A DNA stretch of 64,000 bases from Allohahella marinimesophila. Lineage in GTDB: Bacteria; Pseudomonadota; Gammaproteobacteria; Pseudomonadales; Oleiphilaceae. The DNA lies in NCBI RefSeq assembly GCF_039538005.1, contig NZ_BAABBO010000002.1, forward strand, positions 1 through 64,000. Reading direction: 5' to 3'. Position 1 is the stretch's first letter, and the number at the start of each line of letters is the position of its first letter. Positions 39,757-48,036 of the stretch are shown here, piece after piece. The notes beneath the pieces were generated by a model. The model did not search any database. It was not told the origin of the DNA and saw only the letters and a list, made by a program, of their open reading frames with translations. Both the position numbers and the translations under genes were made by a program.

Positions 39757-40500
39757 TCAGGCGAAAATGGCTGTCAGGTCGACTGCTGCCTCCTCATCGA
39801 CCTCCAGCCGCAGCGTGTTTTCCACCGCGCGAAGATGGGCGGTCAGGCGTTGCGTCGCCAGTTTCACGTCCCTGGCTTCAATGGCTTCGATGATGTCGGC
39901 ATGGTGATGATCGGGGCAGGAGGGGGTATTCGCGGCGTCGTACAGTGTGATGACGAGACAGGTTTGCGCCGTCAGTTCGCGCATCATACGCACCAGGATG
40001 GCATTCCCCGCCAGTTCTGCGAGCAGAACGTGAAACTCACCGGACAGACGGATGATAGCGAGGCGATCGCCATCGCGGCGAGCTTTACGCTCCTTCGTGA
40101 TATGTCGTTTCAGTGCCCTGATGTCGCGACCCCCGGCATCGTCGCACAGCAGCCTGATGATCGCCGGTTCGATCAGGTTGCGCGTGAAAAAGACCTCCCG
40201 CGCTTCTTCTACCGAGGGTCGTGCGATAAACGCACCTCGGTTCGGTATCAGCTCGACCAGTCGCTCATGAGCCAGCCGCGCGAGCACCGGTCGAATCTTC
40301 GTACGACTCAAACCGGACAGCACCACCAGACGCTCTTCCACGAGCTGGGTGCCAGGCGCAAGTCGATGTTCGAGAATCGCATGCAGAATCTTCTGATAGA
40401 ACTGCTCACTGGTCATGCCTCGATTGGCCAGCGTGTCCTGTGTGACAGGCTTCAAGCGACTGCTCGCTATAGGGGCTTTCTTGTGGACTGGTGTGTTCAA
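39757..40500 (-). CDS. GntR-family (FCD-type) transcriptional regulator
   Basis: The 247-residue protein has an N-terminal winged helix (ILEHRLAPGTQLVEERLVVL, SRTKIRPVLARLAHERLVEL) and a helical FCD ligand domain (EVFFTRNLIEPAIIRLL, FHVLLAELAGN, DHHHADIIEAIEARD). TTG 40500 is preceded by GAGGCAGC; ATG 40416 is an alternative. It sits between the two halves of the catabolic cluster and is divergent from the amidase gene, so it probably controls it in response to a pathway compound. Confidence 0.88.
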   Translation of the reverse strand: MNTPVHKKAPIASSRLKPVTQDTLANRGMTSEQFYQKILHAILEHRLAPGTQLVEERLVVLSGLSRTKIRPVLARLAHERLVELIPNRGAFIARPSVEEAREVFFTRNLIEPAIIRLLCDDAGGRDIRALKRHITKERKARRDGDRLAIIRLSGEFHVLLAELAGNAILVRMMRELTAQTCLVITLYDAANTPSCPDHHHADIIEAIEARDVKLATQRLTAHLRAVENTLRLEVDEEAAVDLTAIFA

Positions 40501-40555
40501 GCTGCCTCAGGAATAGATGTTTGGTTAGATCGTATGCAATTCTGCTTCAGATTTT

Positions 40556-40583
40556 ATACAAAATTGAGCGGAATCGTTTGTAT
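40556..40583. promoter_or_regulatory. Probable GntR operator
   Basis: ATACAAA and TTTGTAT form an inverted repeat with a 14-base spacer, between the gntR start (40500) and the amidase ATG (40612). ACAAAATT from the left arm recurs at 37586-37593 upstream of the other plus-strand operon. Confidence 0.5.
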
Positions 40584-40611
40584 TTTTTCTATTACAGCCA
40601 AGGTAGCGTGA

Positions 40612-42114
40612 ATGGATCAACATCGACCTGCCGAAGTGAGTAATTCATCCGCGCCAGTCTCACCCCGTGCTTACCATGCTTTGCGAGCTCGTGATATCGC
40701 TGGCCAAATCAGCTCTGGCACCCTGTCCGCAGTCGACCTCGTGGCCTGCCTGTTGAAGCGGATGGCCACTATTGACCCATCTCTGGGGGCGATGGTCGAT
40801 GTCGCAGCTGACGATGCGCTGGCGCAGGCCAGGCAGGCCGATCAGCTTGCAGCGACAGGCAGCCGTTTGCCCTTGCTTGGCGTGCCATTTACCGTCAAGG
40901 ACAACTTATGGGTCAAGGGGCGGCGAGCCACCTACGGCTCAAGGCTTTACGAGGATTTCATCGCGCCTGAGGACTCCTGGAGCGTCGCAGGACTGAAGGC
41001 GGCAGGCGCCATCTGCATCGGCATCACGAATTGCTCGGAGTTTGCCTGCAAGGGCGTGACGTCCAATCCGCTGCACGGCGTCACCCGCAATCCGTGGCAA
41101 CCGGATCTGACCCCGGGCGGATCATCCGGCGGTGCGGTGGCCTCGGTTGCGGCAGGCTTCAGCCCGATAGCCCTCGGCACTGATACAGGCGGCTCGACCC
41201 GGCGCCCGGCTGCCCATACTGGTTTGGTCGGATTCAAATGTACATCCGGGCTGATCCCCAATCCGTGGGGCTTCGACGAGCCCTGTCGCGACATGAGTTC
41301 GATCGGCACGATCGCTCGAGACGTCCATGATTGCGCCCTGATGATGGATGCACTTGCTGACTACGATCCCCGTGATCCCTTGTCGCACCCGCTGCCATTG
41401 GACATGTCTGTCCCCTCATCATTCTCCCGGGCGGTCAGCTCGCCTCCGAACGAGGCCCTGCGCCTGGCCTGGTCGCCTAACCTCGGCTGTGGTTTGGCCG
41501 TCGATGACGATGTCGCCGTGGCCATCCAATCTGCCATTAATCGACTCCGCGAAGCTGGCTGGAAGATCGACGATGCCACTCCGCAATGGAGTGAAGACGT
41601 CATTCATTTCCCTTATCTGATGCGACAACACGCCGAACTAGCGGTGCTTTTCGGCGAGCAATGGCAGAAAGATCCTGCGCAGTTCGATCCTGTCATCGCC
41701 GCCCAGATCGAGAATGGTCAAAGAGTGAAAGCGTGCGAACTGGCCGAAGCGAACTTTTGTCGTCACCGCGCCCGCACGCAGCTGAATGCTTTTTTCGAGC
41801 GTTACGACCTGCTGCTTTGCCCTACCGTGCCTGTCGAGCCGTGGCCGTGCGACGAGCTGGCGCCCGCCACGATTGGCGGTCGGCCTGCAGGCCCACGCGA
41901 CCACGCAGCGTTCACGCCGCTGTTCAATCTCTGTGATACACCGGCGCTATCAGTACCCTGCGGATTCGGTCGGCGCGGGCTGCCAATAGCGCTGCAGATC
42001 GTCGGTCAGCGGTATACCGATATGCGCGTTCTGCAGTTCGGCGCCGAAGTCGAACGGCTGCTCGGCCTCGAATTTCAGTCTTCGATCTTGCAAAACACAG
42101 GCGCTCAAAAATGA
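40612..42114 (+). CDS. Amidase-signature family hydrolase
   Basis: The 500-residue protein carries the Ser-cisSer-Lys triad: the lysine in GVPFTVKDN, and the serines in TPGGSSGGAVASVAAGFSP and GTDTGGSTRRPAA. It hydrolyses an amide, possibly the biuret-, allophanate- or carbamoyl-type product of ring opening (AtzE/AtzF and GatA relatives). Its stop overlaps the next start (ATGA). Compared with AtzF it lacks the C-terminal allophanate-hydrolase domain. Confidence 0.88.
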   Translation: MDQHRPAEVSNSSAPVSPRAYHALRARDIAGQISSGTLSAVDLVACLLKRMATIDPSLGAMVDVAADDALAQARQADQLAATGSRLPLLGVPFTVKDNLWVKGRRATYGSRLYEDFIAPEDSWSVAGLKAAGAICIGITNCSEFACKGVTSNPLHGVTRNPWQPDLTPGGSSGGAVASVAAGFSPIALGTDTGGSTRRPAAHTGLVGFKCTSGLIPNPWGFDEPCRDMSSIGTIARDVHDCALMMDALADYDPRDPLSHPLPLDMSVPSSFSRAVSSPPNEALRLAWSPNLGCGLAVDDDVAVAIQSAINRLREAGWKIDDATPQWSEDVIHFPYLMRQHAELAVLFGEQWQKDPAQFDPVIAAQIENGQRVKACELAEANFCRHRARTQLNAFFERYDLLLCPTVPVEPWPCDELAPATIGGRPAGPRDHAAFTPLFNLCDTPALSVPCGFGRRGLPIALQIVGQRYTDMRVLQFGAEVERLLGLEFQSSILQNTGAQK

Positions 42115-42443
42115 TCAATCCCATCCGCTTAGGCATGCTCACCCCATCGTCCAACACGACCCTGGAGCCAGTCACTACGGAGATATTGGCGGGTTTGCCG
42201 GAAACCAGCGCACACTTTGCCCGATTTCCAGTAACAGAAATCGCGCTCTCTGACAGTGCACTCAAACAATTTGACGATACGGCAATTCTGCAAGCCGCAT
42301 TGCTGCTGGCCGAGCTGGAAGCAGAACTGGGTATCCCGATTTACGACACCATCTCCACCGTCGTGTGGAAATCGCTACGGCTGGCTGGCGCAGACACTGC
42401 TCGCCTCACCGGCTGGGGCTCTCTCTTTCAGGAGACTTTCTAA
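42111..42443 (+). pseudogene. Maleate-isomerase/arylmalonate-decarboxylase-like gene with internal deletion
   Basis: The 110-residue product starts like the family (PIRLGMLTPSSNTTLEPVT) and ends like it (AELEAELGIPIYDTISTVVW, then LTGWGSLFQ). Members are about 240 residues with two catalytic cysteines in the middle and C-terminal halves; the centre, and both cysteines, are missing. The frame is preserved and translation remains coupled to both neighbours (ATGA with the amidase, TAATG with the dihydropyrimidinase), so deletion may have been selected to keep the operon translated. Confidence 0.7.
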
Positions 42444-43900
42444 TGGACACTGCTACTTTCGACCTGGTCATTCGCAATGCTCACATCGCCACCGCCACCG
42501 ACATTTTCGATGCGGACATCGGTATTCGCGATGGCCGTATAGAGGCCCTGGCCCAGCGCCTGCCGCCCGGCAGGGAAGAGATCGATGCAGCCGGCCGATG
42601 GGTCTTACCAGGTGGCGTCGATGCGCATTGTCACCTGGCCCAACCCACTGACGACGGATCGGTATTCGCCGATGATTTCTTTACGGGGACGCGCTCGGCG
42701 GCTTGCGGTGGAACGACTACGGTGATGCCCTTCGCGCTGCAAAAGAAAGGGGCAACGCTGGAGGAGTCCGTCGCCAATTACCACGCAGTATCTGATGGCG
42801 AAGCCTGCATCGACTATGCCTTTCACCTGATTGTGGCCGATCCGACGCCAGATGTGGTGGAACGGGAATTACCGCAATTGATCGAGCGTGGTTACACCTC
42901 GCTGAAACTCTACATGACCTACGATGACCTGAAACTCGATGATCGTCAGATTCTCGATGTGCTGTCCATAGCCCGGCGCGAGGGCGGCATGACGATGATT
43001 CATGCCGAAAACACCGATTGTATCGCCTGGCTGACGGAACGCATGCTCGCCAAGGGCCTGAGCGCGCCAAAATTTCACGGCCTGTCGCGTCCAGTCGTGG
43101 TGGAGCGCGAAGCAACTCATCGGGCGATTTCCCTGGGCGAGTTCCTCGACACGCCGGTGCTGATCGTCCACGTGTCGAGCGAAGAGGCGACGGCTCAGAT
43201 TCGCGATGCACAAAGCCGCGGCCTGAGTGTCTATGGCGAGACCTGCCCACAGTATCTGTTTCTGACAGCAGCCGATCTGGATCAGCCCGGCCATGAGGGC
43301 GCAAAGTGTATCTGCAGTCCACCCCCGCGTGATGCCAGCAGCCAGCAGGCTATCTGGGATGGCCTGAGCAATGGCACTTTTCAGGTCTTCTCGTCGGATC
43401 ATGCGCCGTTTCGCTACAACGACCCGAAGGGCAAGCAAATCGGCGGCAGCGATGGCAACTTCACGCATGTCCCCAATGGTATTCCCGGCATCGAAACGCG
43501 CCTACCCCTGCTGTTTTCGGAGGGCGTGATGACTGGTCGCATCGACATCAACAGGTTCGTATCGGTGACCTCGACCGAACCCGCGAAGATCTACGGCCTC
43601 TATCCGCGGAAAGGCACGATCTGCATCGGCGCCGATGCAGATCTCGTCATCTGGAACACCGATATCGATATGACGATCCGTAATGATCGGCTTCATCACA
43701 ATGTCGACTACACCCCATATGAGGGGCGGCATCTTCGAGCATGGCCCGCGATAACTGTATGCCGTGGCGTCACTGTCTATCAAGACGGTGAATTTACCGG
43801 CAGCAAGGGCTTCGGTGAATATCAGCGTTGCGATCGACCGACCCCGGCCAAGCCGAAGCCACAATTCGGTCGCCCTACACCATGGCTGGATGTTCTGTGA
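42443..43900 (+). CDS. Dihydropyrimidinase/hydantoinase
   Basis: The 485-residue protein (ATG 42443; the ORF extending to 42365 is rejected) has GGVDAHCHLAQ (HxH), YTSLKLYMTYDD (lysine to be carboxylated), MTMIHAEN, VLIVHVSSEEA and FSSDHAPF (Asp), a complete binuclear zinc site. It opens dihydropyrimidine or hydantoin rings to N-carbamoyl amino acids, which the M20 hydrolase at 38438 could then cleave. Confidence 0.9.
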   Translation: MDTATFDLVIRNAHIATATDIFDADIGIRDGRIEALAQRLPPGREEIDAAGRWVLPGGVDAHCHLAQPTDDGSVFADDFFTGTRSAACGGTTTVMPFALQKKGATLEESVANYHAVSDGEACIDYAFHLIVADPTPDVVERELPQLIERGYTSLKLYMTYDDLKLDDRQILDVLSIARREGGMTMIHAENTDCIAWLTERMLAKGLSAPKFHGLSRPVVVEREATHRAISLGEFLDTPVLIVHVSSEEATAQIRDAQSRGLSVYGETCPQYLFLTAADLDQPGHEGAKCICSPPPRDASSQQAIWDGLSNGTFQVFSSDHAPFRYNDPKGKQIGGSDGNFTHVPNGIPGIETRLPLLFSEGVMTGRIDINRFVSVTSTEPAKIYGLYPRKGTICIGADADLVIWNTDIDMTIRNDRLHHNVDYTPYEGRHLRAWPAITVCRGVTVYQDGEFTGSKGFGEYQRCDRPTPAKPKPQFGRPTPWLDVL

Positions 43901-43946
43901 CCCACCAGCCAACAATGTCCACAATCTAAAACTGGAGAATGCTTCC

Positions 43947-44360
43947 ATGACCAGAATTGCCATTACTGCAGGCCAATATCGCTTCGTTGCAGAGCCTCAT
44001 CCCGATGCACCTGAAACCGTTGAGGCCTTCCTCAAGCTGCTCCCATACCGACAGAAAGTGATTCATGTGCGCTGGAGCGGTGAAGGCTGCTGGATTCCGC
44101 TAGGTGAATTCAAGCTTGGCGTGGATTTCGAAAACCATACCAGCCACCCCTCGGTCGGCGACGTGCTGTTCTATCCCGGCGGCTATAGCGAGACCGAGAT
44201 CATATTCGCCTATGGCAGCTGCTGCTTCGCCAGCAAGATGGGCCAATTGGCCGGTAACCATTTTCTCACTGTCGTCGAGGGCAAGGAGCAGCTGCGTCCG
44301 CTTGGTACCAAGGTACTGTGGGAGGGTGCACAGGATATTCTGTTCGAATTATTGGAGTGA
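43947..44360 (+). CDS. DUF3830 family protein (cyclophilin-like fold)
   Basis: The 137-residue protein (ATG 43947, CTGGAG upstream) shows the DUF3830 pattern: APETVEAFLKLLPYRQKVIH, RWSGEGCWIPL, HPSVGDVLFYPGG and the late GNHFLTVVEG. The fold resembles cyclophilin-like ligand-binding proteins. The family often accompanies hydantoin or cyclic-amide catabolism genes, but its reaction is not established. It is the last gene of the plus-strand operon. Confidence 0.8.
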   Translation: MTRIAITAGQYRFVAEPHPDAPETVEAFLKLLPYRQKVIHVRWSGEGCWIPLGEFKLGVDFENHTSHPSVGDVLFYPGGYSETEIIFAYGSCCFASKMGQLAGNHFLTVVEGKEQLRPLGTKVLWEGAQDILFELLE

Positions 44361-44417
44361 TGCACTCTGATGTTCATCGGTCAGGGCCCGACCATTCCGA
44401 TGAGCTTCATCGGCGAG

Positions 44418-47012
44418 CTATAGTCTCAGCGCTGAAGCTATCGTTTTCAGCAAGCCTCGCAATTCGTCGAAATCCACCGGCTTCGTCAGGTAATGATCGA
44501 AGCCGGCTTCGATGGCCTTTTTCCGATCCTCTGCCTGCCCGTAACCCGTCAGCGCTATTAAAATGAGGTGCCTGGTTTCAGGCTGCGCCCGCAGCCGGCG
44601 CGCCAAGGCATTGCCATCCATATCCGGAAGACCGATATCGAGTATGGCCACGTCTGGAAATTGTTCCTTTGCCGCCTCCAAAGCTGCTTTCGAGGTATAT
44701 TGCATAGTCACCTCATGACCAATGGTCTTGAGCAGTAGCGAGAGCATATCGATGGCATCGACGTTATCGTCGACAAGTAGGATGCGCAGAGCACGGTTCG
44801 AGCCAGCGGTTTCAGGGTCAGGCTTCGAGTGTCCGGATTCTTCTGTGCTCTGCGCCAGACGCGGCAGGGTCACCGTAAACGTGCTGCCCTGACCGATACC
44901 TTTGCTGACGCAGGCTACGCTACCATCGTGCAGTTCAGCGAGGTTCTTGACGAGGGCAAGGCCGAGGCCGAGGCCGCCCTGTGACCGGTCTGGTGTCCGC
45001 TTGGCTTGCGCGAAGAGCTCGAACATTCCGGCCTGCAAGGCCTTCTCGATGCCAATGCCGTTATCTTCGATACTGATGCGAATCACGTCTTCATCAACGC
45101 CGGTGCGCAACACGATGGTGCCCTGCTCTGGCGTATATTTCGCCGCGTTGCTCAGCAGGTTGGTATGAATCTGTATGAGACGCTTTTCATCACCGAGCAC
45201 CCAGCCGCTATCCGGATCGATGTCGGTGATGAGACGATGCTGACGGGCATCGAACAGTGGCTGAACCTGTTCGATGGCATTGGCAAGAATGTTGGCGATG
45301 TCCTGCGGGGAACGACTGATGGTGACAATGCCGCGGCTGACGCGCGAGACATCGAGCAAATCATCCACCAGCGCAGTCATATGACGCACCTGGCGGCTGA
45401 TGACCGCGCTGGTTCGGTTCAGAGTTGCCTCATCGAGATTGGCCAGCCCGATCGCGCGAGCAGCGGCCTTGATTGGTGCCAGTGGATAACGCAATTCATG
45501 CGCCAGCATCGCCAGGAACTCGTCCTTGTTCCGGCTCGCCGCTTCGAGTTGCGCCTCAGCCTGGTTGCGCTCAGTGGCGTCGATGACCACTGCCAGAATT
45601 CGTTCGACCCCGCTACGCCCACGCACACGGATCGGCGTGACGGTCTTGCTGACCCATACGCCCGAGCCATCCGGTCTTTGATATCTGTTGTAGATATCGA
45701 AGGCCTGCACACTACTCATCAGCTCCTGCAGCCGACGGCTGTTTTCTTCACGGTCTTCAGGATGGACAAAATCCATTGCCAGCTGGCCGATCAGCGCTTC
45801 CCTGGAGCGGCCAAGTATCTTGCAGAACTGGTTGTTTACTCGCAGCAGGCGACCATCACATCCGGTTTCAGCGATCCCGGCCGAGGCCTGCTCGAATAAG
45901 GCCGCGAATTCTGCCTGACTCTGGAGCAGGGCATTGCGATCGCGCTCGGCAGCGATCTGTGCCTGCAACAATGCTTGCGTACGCATAACCTCGATCTGGA
46001 AGATGCGCGTGAGCGCTGCACTCAATGCTGAGACGACGAGGTCGTAGAATTCTGCATAAGCATCGTCCAGCGGCAGGCGTGGACAAGCACCCGCCATGAG
46101 CAGCGCTGCGGGCGCGCTGTCACCGGCTCGCATGATGGGTATAGCGAAAGCATGATCTGGCGCCTCTTCGTAGGGGCCGCAAGCCACGCCATCCAGCAAC
46201 GCTCTGAGATCGCTCACCGCTTGTCGCTGCGCCTGTTCAAGCAGTGTCGCAATGGGCCAGATACCAGGTTCATCAGTCGAGAGTTGCGGGGGACTGACGC
46301 AGAGCCCCGGTTCCACACCAGCACTTCCGGCGAGACGATATACCGTCTGCTCCGAGTCCTGATGATAGAGCACTACGAATGGCAGATCGGCGTCATACCG
46401 GGCGAGTGTATCAACGCTGAGCCGGAATACGTCGTCTGTCGATTCCGCTTGAGCCAGCGCTTTGGTGAGGTCGCCAAGTGCCCGGGTTCGCCGCTCGCCG
46501 ATGACCGCCCTGGTGGTTTCAGTTGCTCGTTGCACCACCCCGGTGACCTTGCCGCCCTCATCGTGAACCGGACTGAACGACAGGTTGAAAAATGTTTCTT
46601 CCAGGCGGCCTTGTCTGAGCAGAAACAGCCTCTGGTTTTCGAGCTCGGAAGTCTCACCAGCGAGAGCCTGTTCGAAGGCCGGACCAATGACCGACCAGCC
46701 GGAAGCCCAACAGGCACGAAAATCCATGCCCAGGGCACCCGGATGCTTGTCACCACAAATGGCTTCGTAGGCATCGTTATAGATCTGGGTGCACTCTGGA
46801 CCCCAGATAATATTGACCGGGTCGTTCGAAGCCAGAGAGTAACTGACGAGCGCCTGCAGGCTTTGGGGCCATTGTTCTGTAGGACCGACTGCCAGGCTGG
46901 ACCAGTCAGTGCTACGAATGAGTTCAGCCTGCGCTGTGGCGCCGCTGGGAAATTGCTGATTGTTTACTGCCGGACAGACGTTCGTTCTGGAATCCATTGT
47001 TTGAATCTGCAT
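44418..47012 (-). CDS. Hybrid sensor histidine kinase (PAS-GAF-PAS-HisKA-HATPase-REC)
   Basis: The 864-residue protein has an N-terminal PAS domain (IIWGPECTQIYNDAYEAI), a GAF-like domain (~190-350), a second PAS (FEQASAGIAETGCDGRLLRV) with PAC and HisKA with LAHELRYPLAPI. HATPase follows with the IEDNGIGIE and GGLGLGLALVKNLAELH boxes, then a C-terminal receiver (ILLVDDNVDAIDM and DVAILDIGLPDMDG). No transmembrane segment is visible, so it senses a cytoplasmic signal. The output regulator is not adjacent. Confidence 0.9.
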   Translation of the reverse strand: MQIQTMDSRTNVCPAVNNQQFPSGATAQAELIRSTDWSSLAVGPTEQWPQSLQALVSYSLASNDPVNIIWGPECTQIYNDAYEAICGDKHPGALGMDFRACWASGWSVIGPAFEQALAGETSELENQRLFLLRQGRLEETFFNLSFSPVHDEGGKVTGVVQRATETTRAVIGERRTRALGDLTKALAQAESTDDVFRLSVDTLARYDADLPFVVLYHQDSEQTVYRLAGSAGVEPGLCVSPPQLSTDEPGIWPIATLLEQAQRQAVSDLRALLDGVACGPYEEAPDHAFAIPIMRAGDSAPAALLMAGACPRLPLDDAYAEFYDLVVSALSAALTRIFQIEVMRTQALLQAQIAAERDRNALLQSQAEFAALFEQASAGIAETGCDGRLLRVNNQFCKILGRSREALIGQLAMDFVHPEDREENSRRLQELMSSVQAFDIYNRYQRPDGSGVWVSKTVTPIRVRGRSGVERILAVVIDATERNQAEAQLEAASRNKDEFLAMLAHELRYPLAPIKAAARAIGLANLDEATLNRTSAVISRQVRHMTALVDDLLDVSRVSRGIVTISRSPQDIANILANAIEQVQPLFDARQHRLITDIDPDSGWVLGDEKRLIQIHTNLLSNAAKYTPEQGTIVLRTGVDEDVIRISIEDNGIGIEKALQAGMFELFAQAKRTPDRSQGGLGLGLALVKNLAELHDGSVACVSKGIGQGSTFTVTLPRLAQSTEESGHSKPDPETAGSNRALRILLVDDNVDAIDMLSLLLKTIGHEVTMQYTSKAALEAAKEQFPDVAILDIGLPDMDGNALARRLRAQPETRHLILIALTGYGQAEDRKKAIEAGFDHYLTKPVDFDELRGLLKTIASALRL

Positions 47013-47129
47013 GGGACGAACTGCGAAGAATAAAGATTAGCAAAACGCTGGCATATGGAACAGCTTTGGCTAACACCGCACACAATCCCACCTCGCCACA
47101 CTGCTCATTTCCTGGACTGAGAACTGGCG

Positions 47130-47347
47130 TACATAACATCGGCGGGGGGCTGGTCGACGGTACATTCTTCGACATTTACACGAGTCGCTTCGACGAAGAA
47201 GCGCCACCTGTCGGCCCACAGGCATATCCAAGCGAGGGCAGCCTGACGATAGATTCGCTCGATAGGGACCGCGTGAGCGGCAGCTTCGAAATGATTGCGG
47301 ATAATGGCGAGAAGATCCAGGGCAACTTCGATCTCAACCTGCGGTAA
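47130..47347 (+). pseudogene. C-terminal fragment of a beta-rich secreted-type protein
   Basis: The frame ends with DGTFFDIYTSRFDE, then SEGSLTIDSLDRDRVSGSFE and a GNFDLNL ending, which looks like the last beta-hairpins of a small exported protein. No signal peptide or credible start remains, because the 5' part meets the divergent kinase gene near 47012. No family is named. Confidence 0.4.
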
Positions 47348-47384
47348 AACCAATCCAGCCGCAGCGGCTCACGAGCCGCTGCGG
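47343..47384 (-). terminator. Terminator at the end of the stressosome-tpm operon, overlapping the stop codon
   Basis: Perfect 11-bp arms AGCCGCTGCGG and CCGCAGCGGCT (47359-47384) close on a 4-base loop. The tpm stop codon (47369-47371) lies at the loop and the inner edge of one arm. On the minus strand a T-rich tail with TTTT follows. The stem therefore contains the last tpm codons. Confidence 0.7.
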
Positions 47385-48016
47385 TCGGCAAGCACCCACA
47401 CCAGCTCATCCGCTGGGTACAAGCCCTTCAAGCCCCCTTCAACTGTCGTATTCGATGCCAGCCTGACATCGTAGTGCCGGCCATAATGACGCTCGACTTC
47501 CGCTTCATCTACTGAAAACGGGGGGCCTGCCATCAGGCGCTGGGCGTAGTCAAAAGTAATCAATAACTGCGGCGCCTTGTGGCATATCGCCATCAGGTGA
47601 TCCGCATACCGTGCACGCAATGCCTCCGGTAAGGCCACCAACGCGGCACGATCATAGATCGCGTCGACATGACCGAGCGTGTCAGCGCGCAGATCGAAGA
47701 TGTCGCCAACATAGATGTCGATATCCTTCGCGCTGTAAAGGCTGAGCGAGCCAACTTCGGTGACTTTCGGCGTCACCTCGAGCTCTTCGAACAGCTGCTC
47801 GATGGCAGTGGGGACCAGCTCGGACCCTGCAACGCTATAGCCGTTCGCGAGCAGCCAGCTGATGTCGCGCGTCTTGCCACATAAGGGCAGGAGCACACGG
47901 CTACCCGGTTCAAGCCCTAGCTTGCCGAAATGGTGCAGGAGCAGCGGATTAGGCTCGCGCTTGTGAAAGCCCAGTTCTTTCTGCTTCCATTTCTCGTGCC
48001 AGAAATCTCTGTCCAT
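47369..48016 (-). CDS. tpm: Thiopurine S-methyltransferase
   Basis: The 215-residue protein starts DRDFWHEKWKQKELGFHKRE and continues LLLPLCGKTRDISWLLANGY, VAGSELVPTAIEQLF, YVGDIFDL and IYDRAALVALPEALR, all typical of bacterial TPMT. It methylates thiopurines and, in bacteria, selenium or tellurium species using SAM. It follows the hybrid kinase by 20 bases and ends in a terminator, so it belongs to the stressosome operon. Confidence 0.9.
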   Translation of the reverse strand: MDRDFWHEKWKQKELGFHKREPNPLLLHHFGKLGLEPGSRVLLPLCGKTRDISWLLANGYSVAGSELVPTAIEQLFEELEVTPKVTEVGSLSLYSAKDIDIYVGDIFDLRADTLGHVDAIYDRAALVALPEALRARYADHLMAICHKAPQLLITFDYAQRLMAGPPFSVDEAEVERHYGRHYDVRLASNTTVEGGLKGLYPADELVWVLADRSGS

Positions 48017-48036
48017 AGTGATCCGGTCTTGTCTGA

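Noticed and set aside
45006..45899. Long plus-strand frame of 297 codons inside the hybrid kinase
   Set aside because: Shadow of the HisKA/HATPase region on the other strand.
46997..47347. A complete 116-residue gene divergent from the hybrid kinase
   Set aside because: Its first ~45 residues overlap the kinase start and look non-coding; only the C-terminal part is protein-like, so it is listed as a fragment.
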